Part shown: piece by piece, positions 11,153-21,126 of the stretch
Position numbering within the stretch: the stretch's first letter is position 1
How the letters are laid out: the number at the start of each line of letters is the position of its first letter
DNA from: Furcasterigmium furcatum
Lineage: Eukaryota > Ascomycota > Sordariomycetes > Glomerellales > Plectosphaerellaceae
Reading direction: 5' to 3'
Assembly (NCBI GenBank): GCA_001599815.1
Contig: BCIA01000003.1
Location: 5,061,598 to 5,125,597 of the forward strand
DNA: 64,000 nt
Notes under the pieces: model-generated
Seen by the model: the letters and a program-made list of their open reading frames with translations, nothing else
Told to the model about the DNA's origin: nothing
Database searches by the model: none
Position numbers and translations under genes: made by a program

Positions 11153-12785
11153 TCAAGCCTCGTGGAGAAACTCGGCATGGACCTTCTGCCACTCGGCTTC
11201 GACATCATGCTCCAGCATCCACCAATTCGGGCTAAACCTCTCCGTCCACCTCTCAGCCCACGCCGAGTCATCACCAGCCGCTGCTATGTACGCCGCGTTC
11301 TTCTTGTCTAAACCCAGCTGCTTCTCGACCCGCTCCAGGAACGGGCGTCGCACCTTTTGATAGAGTCGCAATGCTGCCGGGATGTCATATGCCCGGGCTT
11401 CGGAGGAATCAGACTGCTTCTTCTGTGACGCGAGAGAGCGGTACAGGGCCCAAGCATCTCCGAAGCCGAAGGTGGCTCCGGCACCGTAAGCACCGGCCGT
11501 CGCTATACATGAGGCATCGTCAGAACAACCAGGCTCGGCAACAGGAGCATGAACACGCTGCAAGACACTCACGATGTGCGGCGTCGCCCACGAAGGCAAC
11601 GGCGTCGTCTCTCACCAAGCTCTCCATCCAAGGGCCGCTTTCTAGCCGATAGGCATCGATGCTCGGCAAAGCGTTCACAACCTCTCCAATTATAGGATCC
11701 CAAGTCTAAGTAGTCAGGGATGTCTCAGCGCAGTTCTATCCTGGGCGATTGGCAAGAGTTCGTACCTCAAAGTGTTTTCGCAGGCGGTCGAGGCCATTGG
11801 ATCCCAGGTTCTCTCCCCAAGACAAGGGTTTCGCAACCTGTTCGTCTTCTCGCACGATGGCGACGATGCCGTAGTTTCCGAGGCCTGGACATGAGTTCGG
11901 GTTCAGATCATTCGAACCGTCGACTTCCTGAGCAGACCGGAGACGGGGATCACTTACCAACTTTTGACATGTACATGACTTCACCAAATCCTTTCTGCCA
12001 TGACGAAGTTCCTTCTGGCAGGTCTTTGATATGACTGAGCAGTCTTTCAGGGAAGATCTGGCGGTATGCGATGACGCCCCTGTAGCCCGGGACGGATTCG
12101 GGGAGATACTGTCGACGAAGTTTCTACAGCGCGAACAAGTCAGCCGAGCCCTCAAAGTTCCTCTGCAGGCTTGCCTCAACGCATTAGGTACGCCATGGTG
12201 CACTCACCGAGTAGATCCCGTCCGCTGCCACGACCAGGTCTGCTTCGGCGACGGACCCGTCACTCAGGCTGAGATGCACCTCTCGGCTCCTGCCATCATC
12301 ATCATTCACGACTTCAATGCTGCTCACAGCTTTCCCGTAATGGATACTCCCTTTCTTGACATGAGAGAGGAGCAGGTTATGAAGCGGCACTCTGTGCGTG
12401 CGGCCCTCCCTGAACTGCGGCGCAGTGTGATGGGAAACGGAAGTCGCAAGCTCCAGCCCTGTGCGCCAGTGTCGGTGCCTGATGCCCACGTCGCCTTGGT
12501 ACATGATGTCTTGCAGCTGTGAGAAGTCGGGCAAGAGGTTGCTCAGTACCCTCAGACCTGAGGGGGAAGAATATCAGCACCAAGCCCGGTTCATCGTGGG
12601 GCTGGTAATACTGTGCCTGAAACATTCATCGCGATCCAGGCGCCTACTTCGCGGGGCTCCGGGGATCTTTCATACACCGTGACTTCGACATTGTCGAGCC
12701 GTGACAGGGCAATGGCCGCCGTGGCGCCGACCAGGCCGGCTCCTACAATGCTAGTCCATCCGGTCAGCGTGATTGAGGGGCACAT
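11153..12785 (-). CDS. FAD-dependent aromatic monooxygenase 1 (salicylate-hydroxylase type)
   Basis: This is a group A flavoprotein monooxygenase expected to hydroxylate an aromatic or related ring with NAD(P)H and O2. The six-exon model is 12785-12617, 12557-12208, 12123-11958, 11884-11766, 11705-11573 and 11502-11153 (428 aa). Motifs in order are the FAD-binding SIVGAGLVGATAA near the N-terminus, the DG motif VVAADGIYS, and the GD motif GDAAHPTAGAYGAGATFG completed across the last intron. Intron 1 appears to be a GC-AG intron (CAG|GCACAG), because only that donor gives NVSG-LRVLSNLLPD in frame. The other four introns are GT-AG. It is the same family as the next gene, but the two proteins are clearly diverged. 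Confidence 0.9.
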
Positions 12786-13258
12786 GTGAGGAGAAGGTGG
12801 TGTTACGCGATGCGAAGAGGCCTTGCCACGGCCTCTTCTGTCAAAGTTGCGGGCATAGCTGAGGTTGCGTCACCAGATGCAAATTAACTTGAATACTGTC
12901 GAGAGTCGTAGGCGGTTAAGTCCCTCGATGAGCTGTGGTGAATGCCGCCACCTTGGCTTTGGGGTGTCTCCCTTTTCTCTCGGTCCTGACTCGGAAGTAG
13001 AGGTATGGCGTGATCGAGTGGTTCGGTTCACTCTGAGCGAGTGGCTCGCCGGCGATGCGGTCCCGCAGCATCGGCGTCTTAGGACCACAGATTGGGGGCT
13101 GCAATCACTTTGGAACAGAAAGCTCGAATTGTGTCCAAACTTGGTGGCTTGACTGATGACCGAGGGTAAAGGCAAGCAAGCCATTTGGGAGGAGTGATAT
13201 TCTTGGATTCGTACGGCACAAAAGCACGATATTGCTTTGCATGTTCAAGCCAGAAGTG
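12786..13258. other. Promoter of FAD monooxygenase 1
   Basis: The region is non-coding. It contains an imperfect CG-rich inverted repeat near 13050-13077 (GATGCGG ... CCGCAGCATC). Confidence 0.5.
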
Positions 13259-14881
13259 CTACAGACCAGCTCGAGGTAATGGCAACCCCTCCTTATCCGA
13301 GATCGAGGCAAGCTTCTGTCCTGTGGCAGCGCCACCATCCATCTCCTGAACCGCCGCCCGAAACGCGGCCTCGACATCATGTTCGCTGATCCACGCGGGG
13401 TCCATCCGATTCATGACCCTCTTCACAAGTTCCTCCTCAGTCTCGCCCTGTACCTGGCCGGCCGACAGCCTCTGCCCGACAACCTGATGGCGAACGACAT
13501 CGAGCACACGGTTGATGTGTGGCTTCCTCGTTCTCTCGTACAATTGAAAGACCTTTCTGAGTTGCTGCGAGGAAGGTTTGCCTTTAGTGGCAGCTGAAGC
13601 CGGCCAAACGTGCTCGAGGGCTAACGCGAGCGCATAGGCGTCGTCGATAGCCAAGCTGCCGCCGGCCGCAAATGCGCCACCGTGGGTATGTGCCGCGTCG
13701 CCCACCAGGGTGACACGATCCTCGAATACCCATGTCTTTAAAGCTTCGCCAGCGACGTTCGGATACAGCTTCGTGCTCGGCGTTGCCTGGATCAAGGCCT
13801 GGACGACAGGGTTCCAGCCCTATAACAGCATATCAACAGCTTATCCTCGAACCAGCTGCTTTGATCCGTGCGAACAGAAAACATACCTTGTAGTACTGTT
13901 TGAAAACCTCCATGCTCCCTTCCTCATCCCACTTGGTATTGTAGTATGGAGAGTCTGGGTCTGATGGGTCGGCATGGAATCCTCCGACGGCCGTGAACTG
14001 CCCTTTCCCTGTTGATTGATGAAATCGTGAGTTTGAAATTTATCATCGTGAAGAGCTTGCGAACTTGAACAACTCACCCAATCGTCCATGGAAGAATGTC
14101 CTATCATGACCGATCTGTCAATCTTGCTGTTAGTGCGGCGAAAAGCATTCAGGAACGTCAAGTTGAAGCATCTCGACGCACCCAGTGAGCTGCATCAGGG
14201 GGAAAGTCGATCCCTTTCAGCAGCGAAGCATCAAATGTTGACCTCAACGCCACCCAACCTGTCCATCTCAGTTGGTGGTCAGGCACGAATGATTTTCGTA
14301 CCATCTGGAGGAATTGTCAGAGAATAGGTCTTACAGCTGGGTGTGAGTCTCCCTACCGAATGTATACCGTCGGCGCCAATGCAAATATCCGCCTCGGCGT
14401 TGGTCCCGTCTTCAAACAGCAAGACCGTTCTCTTCTCAGGCGTGACGCGGACCGATGTCGTTTTCTTTCCCAGGTGCACGATTTCTCTGGGGACATTCTC
14501 GAGAAGCGCTTGGTGCAGATGCGCACGATGATAGCGAGCAGTAAAGTGCTTCTTCGTCTTGACCGTGTAATGCACGTCGTGGCTGATGATCTCTCCCGTC
14601 TGCCAGTGTCGGAAGATCATCGGCCACTCGCCAGACTGGCGCGTGCAGACATCTCCCGAGATGGCATTCTCAGCGCCCAACTTCTCTAGCGTACGGAGAC
14701 CGTTGGGTGAGAGACTGATACTGGCGCCGATCTCTTTGAATTCAGTCGCTCGTTCGTAAATCTGCACGTCGACTCCGGGGTGTCTGAGTAGGGCAATGGC
14801 GACGGTGAGGCCCGCGATGCCGCCTCCGGCCACGGCAACCTCGAGCTTCGGGGGCGTTGATGTCGTGATAGGGGCGCCCAT
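13259..14881 (-). CDS. FAD-dependent aromatic monooxygenase 2 (salicylate-hydroxylase type)
   Basis: This is a second group A flavoprotein monooxygenase. The five-exon model is 14881-14357, 14304-14182, 14114-14078, 14008-13887 and 13819-13259 (455 aa), with four introns of 52-69 bp. Motifs are AVAGGGIAGLTVA (FAD), ICIGADGIHS (DG) and LVGDAAHTHGGAFAAGG (GD). Splicing of the 37-bp exon 3 restores the family segment HWIGHDRTFFHGRLGKGQ, which supports the model strongly. It is divergently transcribed from the MFS permease gene over a 454-bp shared promoter, as is common for an enzyme and the transporter that brings in its substrate or exports its product. Confidence 0.92.
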
Positions 14882-15335
14882 GGTGAAGATGTCCGTTGGA
14901 CCACTTAGAGCAAGCTTGGAATTTCCAACGCAACATAACTGGCATAGGCCTCATTCACACTGGCCATACACTTGTAGCCTCACCGGGGCACTCGGCCGGC
15001 GTGTCTCGGGCTCTGGCCGGGGTCACTGTGGGTCCCCGGCCGCCCGGCACTAACAGAGACCCCGGGATGCTTGTCCCTGTCTACCATGCATTCCAGTGCA
15101 AAGAGAATGGATAAAACTGACAGAGATGACGCCTTACTTCCCCGTAATCACAAACGCCGGCCCTGGCCGTTGTCAACTTCCGGTTCGCGCGCAGTGGTAC
15201 ACCGTGAAGGGTATTTGATGGAGGCGACTGGACTCTCGAACGGTGTCGATAATAAGGCATCGACAAGCAAGGTCGTCGCTTGAACCTGAGCACCTCTGTA
15301 GCAATTCTTGTCTGATACAAACATCCTCCACAAAC
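14882..15335. other. Shared divergent promoter, FAD monooxygenase 2 / MFS permease
   Basis: This 454-bp non-coding stretch lies between divergent start codons and holds the GC-rich inverted repeat listed separately. Confidence 0.7.
15015..15041. promoter_or_regulatory. GGCCGGGG/CCCCGGCC inverted repeat in the divergent promoter
   Basis: There is a perfect 8-bp inverted repeat (15015-15022 and 15034-15041) with an 11-bp spacer. GTCCCCGGCC resembles ATCCCCGGCC upstream of the flavin monooxygenase. It is a plausible Zn2Cys6 dimer site; binding is inferred only. Confidence 0.5.
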
Positions 15336-17059
15336 ATGAGTACCGAAATCAAGACTGCGTCGGACACCGAGTCCGCGGTGCAGAACTCCGGCACCGTCTC
15401 GGCCAAGGCGGCGGACGAGACACTCCAGCTCATCGAGGAGTATGGAGCTTCTGTGGGCGAACTCACGGCTGAGGGATTGCGGAAGTTGAAGCGGAAGCTG
15501 CACCTTCACCTTCTTAGCCTGCTTATTTTCATCAATGCGATGCTTTTTGTAGGTCTCGGGCCCTGCCAGGTCCATTAGGATACTGCCACCCCTTGGCGCC
15601 TCGAATGCTAACGCGTACACTTCACCCGCAGATCGACAAGGCAACGCTCGGCCAGGCGGCACTTTTGGGCATCATGAAGGATACCGGAATTGACAAGATC
15701 CAGTACAACAACCTGAACACCCTGTTCTATGCTGGTAGGTTTCCCTTTGCTTAAGAGCGACACTCCAGGCGATAGTTGTTTGTGCTTACACGGTTCTCAG
15801 GATACATCATCGGCCAGATCCCTGGACACTACCTCATCCAAAAGCTGCCCATGCGAACATACGTTTCCGGGACCATCTTCGCGTGGGCGATCCTCGTCTT
15901 CATGCAGTGCGCGGCCTTCAATTACGGCGGACTTATTCCCCTCCGTTTCCTCCTCGGCTTCACAGAATCGACCATGCTCCCCGCCCTCGAAATCACCATG
16001 GGCATGTTCTTCACGCCCCAGGAGCTCCACCAGCTCCAGCCCATCTTCTGGACATCCTGCGTCGGTTCCGTCATCCCCTCCGGCCTTCTCGGCTACGGTC
16101 TGCTTTGGAGCAAGAGCAGCGTGAGCCCCTGGAAGTTCTTCATGATCGTCACCGGCGGCATCACGTTGCTCCTCTCGATTCTGACGTGGTTCGCCTACCC
16201 GAGCAACCCCACGACCGCCTGGTTCTTGACCACCGAGGAGAAGATCCACGTTATCAGACGCGTCCACAAAGCCACCAAGAGCTCCATTGAGCAGAAGACG
16301 TTCAAGAAGCACCAGGCGTACGAGGCACTGCGCGACCCGATCTCTTGGCTATTCACAACGGCAACCTTCTGCCTGATGCTGGCCAACAATCTCGCCTTCC
16401 AGCAGAGTCTTCTCTTCTTAGACCTCGGCGTGTCGCCTCTCGGGTCGACCCTCGTGTTCGTCGCCAGCGGCACCTTCGCCGTGGCCGTCTGCATCGTCGC
16501 CTCGTTCCTTCTGCGTCGATTCCCCGGTTACAATGCCTTCTGGGCCACCCTCTGGGCCATGCCCGCCGTGGCCGGATGCATCGGCATGATTGCCATCGCC
16601 TGGGACAAGACGATCCCGCTCCTCGCGTGCATCCTGCTGGCCTCCAACACCTGGGGCATGACATACATCATCTCCCTCGGCTGGACGTCGTCCACCTGCG
16701 CCGGGCACACCAAGAAGCTCACGCGCACGGCCATGTTCATGGCCAGCTACGGCATCTCGAACCTCGTGTCGCCCCAGCTGTGGAAGTACGGCGCTCCAAG
16801 GTACTACGCCACCTGGGCGGTGCAGCTGGCTCTCAGCTTCGTGGCAACGCCGCTCATCTTGATCCTGATCCGCGTCATTCTCTCGCGTAGGAACAAGCAG
16901 CGCGAGCAGTGGATCGAGCAGCAGCGTGCTCAGGGAAACCATGGCGAGGGGTATGTTGAGCGCGTCGATGAGAAGGGTCAGATCGTCAAGGTCAAGGTTG
17001 ACGTTGCCCTGCTGGATCTCACGGACCTGGAGAACAAGTTCTTCATCTACCCTCTGTGA
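15336..17059 (+). CDS. MFS permease, anion:cation symporter (Dal5/TNA1-like) type
   Basis: This is a 12-helix plasma-membrane transporter of the family that moves allantoate, nicotinate, pantothenate and other organic anions. Exons are 15336-15548, 15632-15734 and 15801-17059 (524 aa). Its features are a soluble N-terminus, a first helix (LLSLLIFINAMLF), the segment GYIIGQIPGHYLIQKLP, FLLGFTESTMLPA, the AYPSNPTTAWFLTTEEK loop and a charged C-terminus. The tail KAGCTSSTCAGHTKK-type region before helices 11-12 fits this family. Divergent pairing with FAD monooxygenase 2 suggests it carries the substrate or product of this cluster, and an organic acid is likely. Confidence 0.9.
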
Positions 17060-17377
17060 TGCCGGCTATGGCTTGGGAAGTCTTGGGATTTAAGCAGCTG
17101 GACAGGTTGTGCGAATTTGTCGAGGTCCATGGGGTACTCTGAATTGTGTTTCTGGGGAGTATTTACCGCTCCGCCGGAGCGTTAGGTTCTCACCAACTAA
17201 ACAACTACTTCCGATGTCGGATGAGGCTCTATTGATATTATATTCTTGCGCCAATCCAGGGAAGTCATATGACGACTCGACCACCATGATCAACCTGGCC
17301 AGCTACCCTATCGAAGTGCCAGTCCCAGGGGATTCCACTTTTGCTTGCACTTCGGCTCGCACGACCAAAACCTTGAC
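17060..17377. other. Convergent 3' region between MFS permease and Cys-rich gene
   Basis: This 318-bp stretch holds no coding signal and is probably two 3' UTRs. Confidence 0.6.
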
Positions 17378-17905
17378 TCAGACGTGGCAGGCCCGGCGGC
17401 ACGTGTTGTCCGCCCACTGCGGGCAGAACTCGGTGCAGTCCTTGGCGGCGATGAAGTCCGGCCTGCAGAAGACGTACTTGGTGTGGCACCACTCCTTCTC
17501 GAGAGCGTAGCAAGTCTTGTAGGCCTCTCCATCGACGGGGCAGTCGGCGGGAGCGGCGAGCCTGTCATCGTGGCCGATGCCCTCGAGCGGGTTGGGGATG
17601 ATCCATTCGGCGGGGGGCGCATCGACATAGCAGCTCACAGGGCAGGAGTAGGACGCGCCAGTGCACCACTCGAGGCACTTCGCGACGTCTCCCTGGCGGC
17701 AGGGGGTGAACTCGCCGCGCCGGACGCAGTCGTCGACGTAGCGCTTCCTGCAGATAATTCGGAGCGGCGACGTGTCGAGGCAGGAGGCCGGGAAACCCTG
17801 GCGGCGGTCGAGTGCCGGTGCATCGGCTGCCTTGGTGTCAACGGGGCTCGCCAGGACGGCGGCCGCAAACGAGAGGACGATGGTCTGCGGGATCTGTGTC
17901 AGCAT
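17378..17905 (-). CDS. Secreted cysteine-rich protein (effector-like)
   Basis: This 175-residue protein is encoded by a single exon. The first ~20 residues form a signal peptide (hydrophobic IVLSFAAAVLA, then SPV), followed by a short pro-segment ending in DRRQ, a possible Kex2 site. The mature part holds 16 cysteines in about 140 residues, an even number consistent with eight disulfides. The spacing suggests two diverged halves (CRKRYVDDCVRRGEFTPC ... CPVDGEAYKTCYALEKEWC), each with a C-x(7)-C pattern and an acidic/aromatic C-terminal part (DCTEFCPQ). I recognise no named family. It may be a small secreted effector or cell-surface protein. It separates the two oxidative gene sets. Confidence 0.8.
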   Translation of the reverse strand: MLTQIPQTIVLSFAAAVLASPVDTKAADAPALDRRQGFPASCLDTSPLRIICRKRYVDDCVRRGEFTPCRQGDVAKCLEWCTGASYSCPVSCYVDAPPAEWIIPNPLEGIGHDDRLAAPADCPVDGEAYKTCYALEKEWCHTKYVFCRPDFIAAKDCTEFCPQWADNTCRRACHV

Positions 17906-19331
17906 TGGACATCTTCTTGTTCATGTTCGCCATATAGCGGGTTCGTCGCCCCCAAAAGCTTCAGGAGATCGAGGTTTTCGCTTACTTTGAAGAGCATTGT
18001 CGTTTGGTTTTCTCCTGTGTTCAGTGGCGAGCAATGGATGATGGTCACTATTTTTACGATGGCAGGCAACATGAGGCCTACTTATGTTGCAATCAGATCA
18101 AGTCAGTTACAGTGATTCTATACTGACACCCGTGCCACCGCTCGTATGGGTTTCCATTTACGGGGATGACCACATGAAGAGCCTAATCCTTCACTGGTGC
18201 GAAGTTGTCAGATGACGGCTCGGCTCGGCGGGATCAAGTTTACGATTCACCTAATTGAGCCAGAAGTCGGACACGTTCCCTCAGCGAGAGCCCGGCGCCT
18301 CTCTTCACCCATCGGACATCGGGCTCCAGCCCCCGGGACGGCATGTCCGGGTCTTGGCACGGACGGGCTGCGGTCCGATGTCTGAGATGCCGAGGCTCGG
18401 TCCATCCTACGGGGTGCCAAGCGTCGTACTGAGCGAGGCCATTTGCACCTTGTCAGACTCAAGCCGCATATTCTGCAACGTAGCTTCCCCTACCCATCGA
18501 GGCGGAAGTTTGATGGTATTCACTCATGTATGACATACTCTCGGCTGCATGGCAGAACCACAATCCAAGAAAGCCAAGAAGTTCTTAAATGAGTTCCCTG
18601 CGTAGGTTCTGTTGCGGCCGTGGCTGTGAAGCGTTAAAATATGAAGGACCGAGGGATAGAGTCTTGGCTCATGTTCTCAAGATACCTAGGCCAAATCATC
18701 AGCAGTCCAAGTGGCTGAATCTCAAGTTCACGGTGCTGGGCCGGCCGTCCTTTCGTCCCCTTCCTTGGATGACGAAAACATCTTGGCCCGGGGAAGGCTC
18801 GCCGACTGCTCCTCTCTTCGCTGATTTCGGTGCCGGGACCACAAGCGTGCAAGGGTGTGTAGCGATGCTCAGAGCAGGTCCATACCTGCGGGTTACTATT
18901 ACTTATGAATCTCACCGCCCTGATTGGGGCGGCTGGGACTCACCACAGCGCCAATCTCTGCAGCATTGCTTATTCAAGACTCGATTTCCACTCCCCGCCG
19001 TGGCGCCTGCCTGAGACCTGACAAGCATATATATCAATTCGACTTCCATTAGGCGCATACAGCAACGGCCTCCTGCGATGATTCGCGTGGGTAAAGCATG
19101 GCTTTTCCTTGATGCCGACCGAGGTGCACAGGTCGGCCATGAGGATGCTCAGACAAACGGCGTATCACGTCCGACGGAGGAGATGAGGCCTTGACCATTG
19201 AGAAGTCTCAACAGATGTGTTTAGACGACAATCGGGAGGCCTAATTTGCCGGACTCGAGGGAGACAACAGTTGTCGGTGTTTGACTTTCATCAACCACGA
19301 CATCGAACCGATCCCAACATCGGAGGGAAAG

Positions 19332-19360
19332 TCGGACGGACATTTCTTTTCTCCGTCCGA
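19332..19360. promoter_or_regulatory. CGGAC inverted repeat in PhyH promoter (site B1)
   Basis: A perfect 9-bp inverted repeat, TCGGACGGA ... TCCGTCCGA, has an 11-bp spacer and lies 218-246 bp before the ATG at 19578. The 14-mer TCGGACGGACATTT (19332-19345) is identical in the promoter of regulator 2. CGG repeats are classical Zn2Cys6 targets. Confidence 0.65.
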
Positions 19361-19504
19361 GTCCGTGCAGCTTAGACATGACCACCCACATGGTGGCTGC
19401 CGAGGTTCTTGATGAGAGGAGGAATCGTTACTAATCATCCTCGCATTATAATCGAGCCTCGGCTTGCCTTCTTCTGGGGTCGGTCATTCTCACTCAAGTG
19501 CAAC

Positions 19505-19511
19505 TATAAAA
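19505..19511 (+). promoter_or_regulatory. TATA box of the PhyH gene
   Basis: TATAAAA lies 67-73 bp before the ATG at 19578, a usual distance for an inducible fungal gene. Confidence 0.55.
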
Positions 19512-19577
19512 CCAGGCACAAACATATAGATCTTCCATCTGCAATTGTAATTTCAAACACCAAGAGAGTTTGGAACC

Positions 19578-20558
19578 ATGGCCTCCAAGCTCCGGGATGT
19601 ATACGATGTCAACCGCGAAGTTGGCGGCGACAAGAGGTTTGCGAGGAAGTCGGGCCTGATTGACCCTCGAGTACAGCAACTCATCGACCAAACCCTGGAA
19701 AACGGATATGTCATTATCCCCAACGCGTTTTCCAAACTCAAGATTGAGGAAGCAAAAGCAGAGCTTCTACGCCTCTCAGCTAGCTCGGCTGCTGGCCCTG
19801 CATCTCAACACGGCCGAAATCCGTTCGAAGGCTACAATACTCGTCGAATTTATGCTCTGCTCGACAAATCGAGGGTGTTCGATGACTTCGTTTTACATCC
19901 GGACGTTCTTGCGCTTAACGAGTACTTCCTGGATCCTGGCTTTCTCCTGAGCGCGCTTCACAGCATCAACATCCAACCGGGCGAGAAGCCACAGACCCTT
20001 CACCACGATGATGGGTATGTTACGGTTCCGCGACCCCACAGACCATTCAGTGCAGTATGTACTTCCAGCTACCAATCTCAGTGAGCATCTCTCCTCCCCA
20101 ATGACATTCATATTGATGACCGAGCACAGGCTGTTATGATAGCACTCGATGCTTATACCGAATTCAATGGCGCAACAGTTGTGGTTCCAAAGTCGCATGG
20201 ATGGGGCAGTGACCAGCTGCCGGACCGCGACCAAGCTGTTTCCGTTATCATGCCGCAAGGAAGTCTGGTCTATTTCCTGGGAACCCTTTGGCATGGTGGT
20301 GGCCAGAACACATCGAACGTGGAGCGTAATGCTCTTACAGTTCAGTACTGCCAACCTTGGATGCGTCCCCTAGAGAATCAGATGCTGGCTGTCAAGTGGG
20401 ACAAGTTGGACGAAATCCCCCCTCGCCTTGTAGACATGCTCGGCTACAAAGTCGGCGCCCCCTTTGTCGGCTATGTTGACGGGGTTAGCCCTAGGCGTGC
20501 AGTCGAGGCGCTTCTCAGGGGATACAGGGACGGGAGGTCCTCCGCACAGAAGCTTTGA
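19578..20558 (+). CDS. PhyH-family Fe(II)/2-oxoglutarate dioxygenase
   Basis: This is a non-heme iron oxygenase of the phytanoyl-CoA dioxygenase family, a family that hydroxylates or desaturates small molecules. Exons are 19578-20054 and 20130-20558 (301 aa), with a 75-bp intron. The facial triad is visible: H-x-D within QTLHHDDGYV at about 140, and the distal His in LGTLWHGGGQN. A likely 2-oxoglutarate-binding segment follows (NALTVQYCQPW). Length fits the family. The gene is divergent from regulator 2 across 0.6 kb plus that gene's length. Its promoter carries the inverted repeat B1, so control by regulator 2 is likely. The substrate is unknown. Confidence 0.9.
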
Positions 20559-21126
20559 CTGGAAGACCTCTGACGGTGTACTCAAGCAAGTCTCCTAATC
20601 CGGTAAGCGATCGCATTTGCATTGGTCTGGGCTGGCTCAGGAAGGTTAGCAAAGATTGGCCGAAGTGGATGGCCCGAAGCCAATGTCTCAATATACTAGG
20701 AGGAGGCACCGACGTCTTCCTCTTCCGCCTCACCCTTGAGTTCCAGCGAGTCAAATGTATTGAGAGATCTCTTCGTACATGTACAGACCGAACAGCAGTA
20801 TTCTAAAGCAATTACTGCCAAGATCAGCAAAGATGGCTTTAAAAGACAACGTCATCAATTTGAATACTATGGCAAGTGTTACGCGCAAGACGCAGTCGGC
20901 GGATCTTCAGTTCAGCGGTAGAAAAGACTCCTGTCTTCATCATCCACACAACCGTGCAGTTTGTTTTGCGCCGTGCGCTTCCTTCATCGAAACGGGCGAC
21001 AACTACAATTAGTCCAGATGAGAACAAAAGTACCTCCTTCGCCCTCAGGTGTTCGTCCTCGTCTCAAAGTCGTGATGGGCTCCGATCGTTCGACCCTCTC
21101 TTGTCAAAGTCTAAACCGCACACAGT
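20559..21126. other. Convergent intergenic region, PhyH / regulator 2
   Basis: This 568-bp region between two 3' ends has no coding signal. Confidence 0.6.

Larger units (their letters stand above)
17906..19577. other. 1.7-kb intergenic region with promoters of the Cys-rich and PhyH genes
   Basis: No convincing gene was found. CGGAC/GTCCG half-sites are scattered at 18264, 18313, 18342 and 18373, and the strong inverted repeat at 19332-19360 is listed separately. The length is large for this gene-dense neighbourhood. Confidence 0.5.

Noticed and set aside
17345..18115. 256-codon + frame across the Cys-rich secreted gene
   Set aside because: The opposite strand encodes a protein with signal peptide and ordered cysteines; the + frame has none.
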